A program made the translations under genes and the position numbers. Shown here piece by piece: positions 5,417-7,349 of a stretch of 7,349 nucleotides of DNA (positions are counted from its first letter, which is position 1; the number at the start of each line of letters is the position of its first letter). Below the pieces are notes generated by a model. It was not told where the DNA came from. It was given only the letters and a program-made list of their open reading frames with translations, and made no database searches. Origin of the DNA: an uncultured Lachnospiraceae bacterium (GTDB lineage: Bacteria > Bacillota > Clostridia > Lachnospirales > Lachnospiraceae); contig CANRMO010000121.1 in NCBI GenBank assembly GCA_947631755.1, forward strand, positions 1 through 7,349. Direction: 5' to 3'.

Positions 5417-6256
5417 TCACGCCTGTTCCGTCTTATCGCCTTCCTCTGTTTCCGGAGTCCCGCTTTCGTCCTTGTCTCCTTTATCACCCTCTGTCTCCTG
5501 GGTGCCGTTCACTACTTTGAGCGTCACTTTATCTGTCACAGTAGTAGAATATGGGTCATTGAAGAAGAACCCGATGTAATAGCTGCCGGTGGGCAGGCCC
5601 CTTAATGCCTCTTTCGAGATCGTGAGCACGCCATCCTCATATTCCATAAGCTCTGAGTCAATGTACTCTCCGTTGACTGCCACGGCCACGCTTGTCGCCT
5701 CATATCCCTCGTCACCGAGATTGATCTCAATCGCCAGGTCTCTCGGCATTTCCGCATCATAAGTCACCGTCTGCTCCTCAATAGATGGAAGGTGTGACTT
5801 CACTGCGTAGTAGGAATCCAGAACCTGTACCAGTTCGCTCACCGGATAGGTCTTGCCGTCTACTGAAAGATAGGCATCGCCATCTCTCATCTCAACATAG
5901 TCCACAACACCTCGCACCTCGCTTGTTCTTCCCGCAGAATCCGTGTGGTTGATCACAACTTCTTTTCCGACCATCGTATAAGCAGAAGTGTTATTGAGCG
6001 TCGTGTTCATGTTCGTCATCTGCTCCAGCGCCGAGAACTGTGCCAGCTGGGCAATAAATGCTGTGTCTTCCTGTGGGTTCAGAGGATCCTGGTTCTGTAA
6101 CTGACAGACGAGAAGCTGGAGAAAATCTTCCTTCCCCAATTCGTTGGAAACAGTCCTCTTCTCCGTATCTGTATCCTTTTTCGTCCCATTTTTTACCTGT
6201 GTGTATGTCAGATCCTCTAAGCTCTGTGTCAGGCTCGTATTAATCGCATCTGCCAT
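5417..6256 (-). CDS. flgD: Flagellar hook cap/assembly protein FlgD, long form
   Basis: FlgD forms the temporary cap under which FlgE subunits assemble into the hook. The protein is 279 residues, about twice the length of the short Bacillus subtilis form. The FlgD N-domain is unmistakable: KEDFLQLLVCQLQNQDPLNP (42-61), then DTAFIAQLAQFSALEQM (64-80) and the Asn/Thr-rich NMNTTLNN (82-89). VGKEVVINH (96-104) begins a small beta domain ending near LVQVLDS (142-148). Residues 163-250 look like an additional Ig-type domain (ISKEALRGLPTGSYYI, 213-228), and 251-279 form an acidic, disordered tail with two ETE-GDK-like units. A longer frame starts at an ATG at 6289, but GAGGTGA lies within it five bases before the ATG at 6256. 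It lies 47 bp after fliK and 21 bp before the Flg_new gene. Confidence 0.95.
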   Translation of the reverse strand: MADAINTSLTQSLEDLTYTQVKNGTKKDTDTEKRTVSNELGKEDFLQLLVCQLQNQDPLNPQEDTAFIAQLAQFSALEQMTNMNTTLNNTSAYTMVGKEVVINHTDSAGRTSEVRGVVDYVEMRDGDAYLSVDGKTYPVSELVQVLDSYYAVKSHLPSIEEQTVTYDAEMPRDLAIEINLGDEGYEATSVAVAVNGEYIDSELMEYEDGVLTISKEALRGLPTGSYYIGFFFNDPYSTTVTDKVTLKVVNGTQETEGDKGDKDESGTPETEEGDKTEQA

Positions 6257-6260
6257 ATTT

Positions 6261-6267
6261 TCACCTC
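6261..6267 (-). promoter_or_regulatory. Ribosome binding site fixing the flgD start
   Basis: GAGGTGA on the minus strand, just before AAAT and the ATG at 6256, sits inside the longer frame that begins at 6289, where it would encode Arg-Gly-Glu. The 6289 ATG has no comparable site, and the shorter start gives an ordinary FlgD N-terminus (MADAINTS). Confidence 0.75.
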
Positions 6268-6303
6268 TCTTCCGCGGCCTCTGCCGCATGATCTGTATGC
6301 AGC

Positions 6304-7349
6304 TTACGCTGTATAGTCTACCATACTGTTCTGATCCCTCCGGACCATCTCTGTCTCATTTCTTCCCGCCTCTGCGGATTTTTCTACCGCTTCTTCCTCC
6401 TGGAACCGGAATCTCTTTTTCTTTCCCGAAGGATTTTGCTGGTTGTCACCTGCCTGGCGTCCCTGGTGGTCAAGGCCAAATTCTGAGACTGTAACTTCTA
6501 CGGCATCCACCTTGAGTCCCTGCTGTTCAAACGTTTCTTTCAGAGTGATCATCTGGCTCTCCAGTGCCGCCTTTGCCGCCTGGTTTTCAACCGTCAGCGT
6601 CGCCGTGGCAGTCCCAACTGCCGTCGTTGTAACCTGGAGTGCGACTTTCCCGAGACTTGCCGGGTGAAGCTGAAGCTCCATGCTGGTCGTGCCGGACATC
6701 ACCCGCACTCTCACCTGGCTCACAACCTGCTCCACGATTCGGAACATTGTCTGGTCCGCGGATGAGACGCTCTCACCCCTGGTCTCTCCAAACGCCTGTG
6801 CCAGCCTCTCTGCAAACTGAGCTCCCGCAGACTGTGGCACATCTTTCTCAGCAGACAATCCCCTGCCGCGCATTGGCAGATCTGCCTTCGCCGTCGGATT
6901 CCCGTCGAACCCTCTCTCCTGGCCGCTCTCCGCCCCTGTCTGGGTCTGATCCTCAACAATGACAGGAAGTTTATCAATCCCGCCATCCGGAAGATCTTCT
7001 GTCTCCGCGGTCTCACCGGAAAGACTCAGATCCGGCGCAGCCTCCTCTGAAAGTTCTGACATGACCGGAATATTTTCCTGTGCCACATCTTTTTCCGACA
7101 CCTCATTTACCAGCCGCGCAACCTGTTCTGCCAGCATTGTCACCTCTGTTCCAAGAGCGTCGTTTGTGAGAAATTCCGCCCGGTCAGTAATTCCGTGGAA
7201 CTGCATCACAAAATCCTGCATAAGCTCCATATTTCCTGAATTTACCTGGACAAAATCCTCCACCGAGATACCCATCTGATCCAGAATGATCTCAATATCC
7301 TCCGCCGGCAATCCGAGACTGGCCTGCAGATACTGCATCACGGCCTCCG
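6304..7349 (-). CDS. fliK: Flagellar hook-length control protein FliK, 5' end cut by window
   Basis: FliK is secreted during hook growth, measures hook length and switches the export gate (FlhB) from hook to filament substrates. The frame runs to the window edge, so the N-terminus is missing; 347 residues are visible. The GTG at 7341 and ATG at 7338 are internal and not the start: the frame continues upstream with Glu-Ala-Val and has no ribosome binding site. The visible protein starts with a helical stretch (LGLPAEDIEIILDQMGIS), then has a long polar, low-complexity middle (about 6780-7100), the usual ruler region. The Flg_hook domain (about 6481-6729) follows, with MELQLHPASLGKVALQV and a helix before GLKVDAVEVTV. 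A basic GKKKRFRF segment and polar tail end it. FliK middles vary greatly, so the name rests on the C-terminal domain and on position before flgD. Confidence 0.93.
   Translation of the reverse strand, partial: EAVMQYLQASLGLPAEDIEIILDQMGISVEDFVQVNSGNMELMQDFVMQFHGITDRAEFLTNDALGTEVTMLAEQVARLVNEVSEKDVAQENIPVMSELSEEAAPDLSLSGETAETEDLPDGGIDKLPVIVEDQTQTGAESGQERGFDGNPTAKADLPMRGRGLSAEKDVPQSAGAQFAERLAQAFGETRGESVSSADQTMFRIVEQVVSQVRVRVMSGTTSMELQLHPASLGKVALQVTTTAVGTATATLTVENQAAKAALESQMITLKETFEQQGLKVDAVEVTVSEFGLDHQGRQAGDNQQNPSGKKKRFRFQEEEAVEKSAEAGRNETEMVRRDQNSMVDYTA

Noticed and set aside
5433..5440. GGCGATAA on the minus strand, like the -10 of a flagellar sigma-28/SigD promoter
   Set aside because: It lies in the coding tail of flgD (Gly-Asp-Lys codons) and has no TAAA-type -35 about 15 bases upstream.

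Overview
The window is a stretch of a Gram-positive flagellar (fla/che-type) operon. Every convincing gene lies on the minus strand, so transcription runs from position 7349 towards position 1. Gene order in that direction is fliK (5' end outside the window), flgD, a Flg_new/TIGR02530-family gene, flgE, flbD (swrD family), motA, motB, fliL and fliM (3' end outside the window). I judge the source to be a motile member of the Clostridia, most likely Lachnospiraceae or a relative. The reasons are the gene order, strong AGGAGG-type ribosome binding sites, mid-range GC content, and motA-motB embedded between flbD and fliL. This is inferred from family knowledge, not from a database search.

Right part (about 5036-7349): rod/hook assembly genes. 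FliK is the hook-length ruler and export-substrate switch, and FlgD is the hook cap scaffold. The small Flg_new protein, of unknown function, sits between flgD and flgE. Middle (3499-4953): FlgE, the hook subunit. Left-middle (919-3366): a motor-power block of FlbD/SwrD, MotA and MotB (stator channel and peptidoglycan anchor) and FliL (stator-associated membrane protein). Left edge (1-820): FliM, the C-ring switch protein that binds CheY-P.

Spacing is tight. motA and motB overlap by one base, flbD-motA is 14 bp, motB-fliL 17 bp and flgD-Flg_new 21 bp. Three larger gaps stand out. The 132-bp flgE-flbD gap carries a perfect 10-bp hairpin and two weaker ones. The 98-bp AT-rich fliL-fliM gap carries an extended -10 promoter candidate. 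The 82-bp gap upstream of flgE carries a palindrome touching the ribosome binding site. No gap exceeds 300 bases. Three starts were moved inward from the longest possible reading frame (fliL, flbD, flgD) because a ribosome binding site lies inside the longer frame.

I found no mobile element, CRISPR array, tRNA, rRNA or wholly new system. The points worth a second look are a possible X2/Ig-like domain at the FlgD C-terminus, PomA/PomB-like features of the stator suggesting sodium drive, matched ribosome binding sites on motA and motB, and the hairpin block between flgE and the motor genes.
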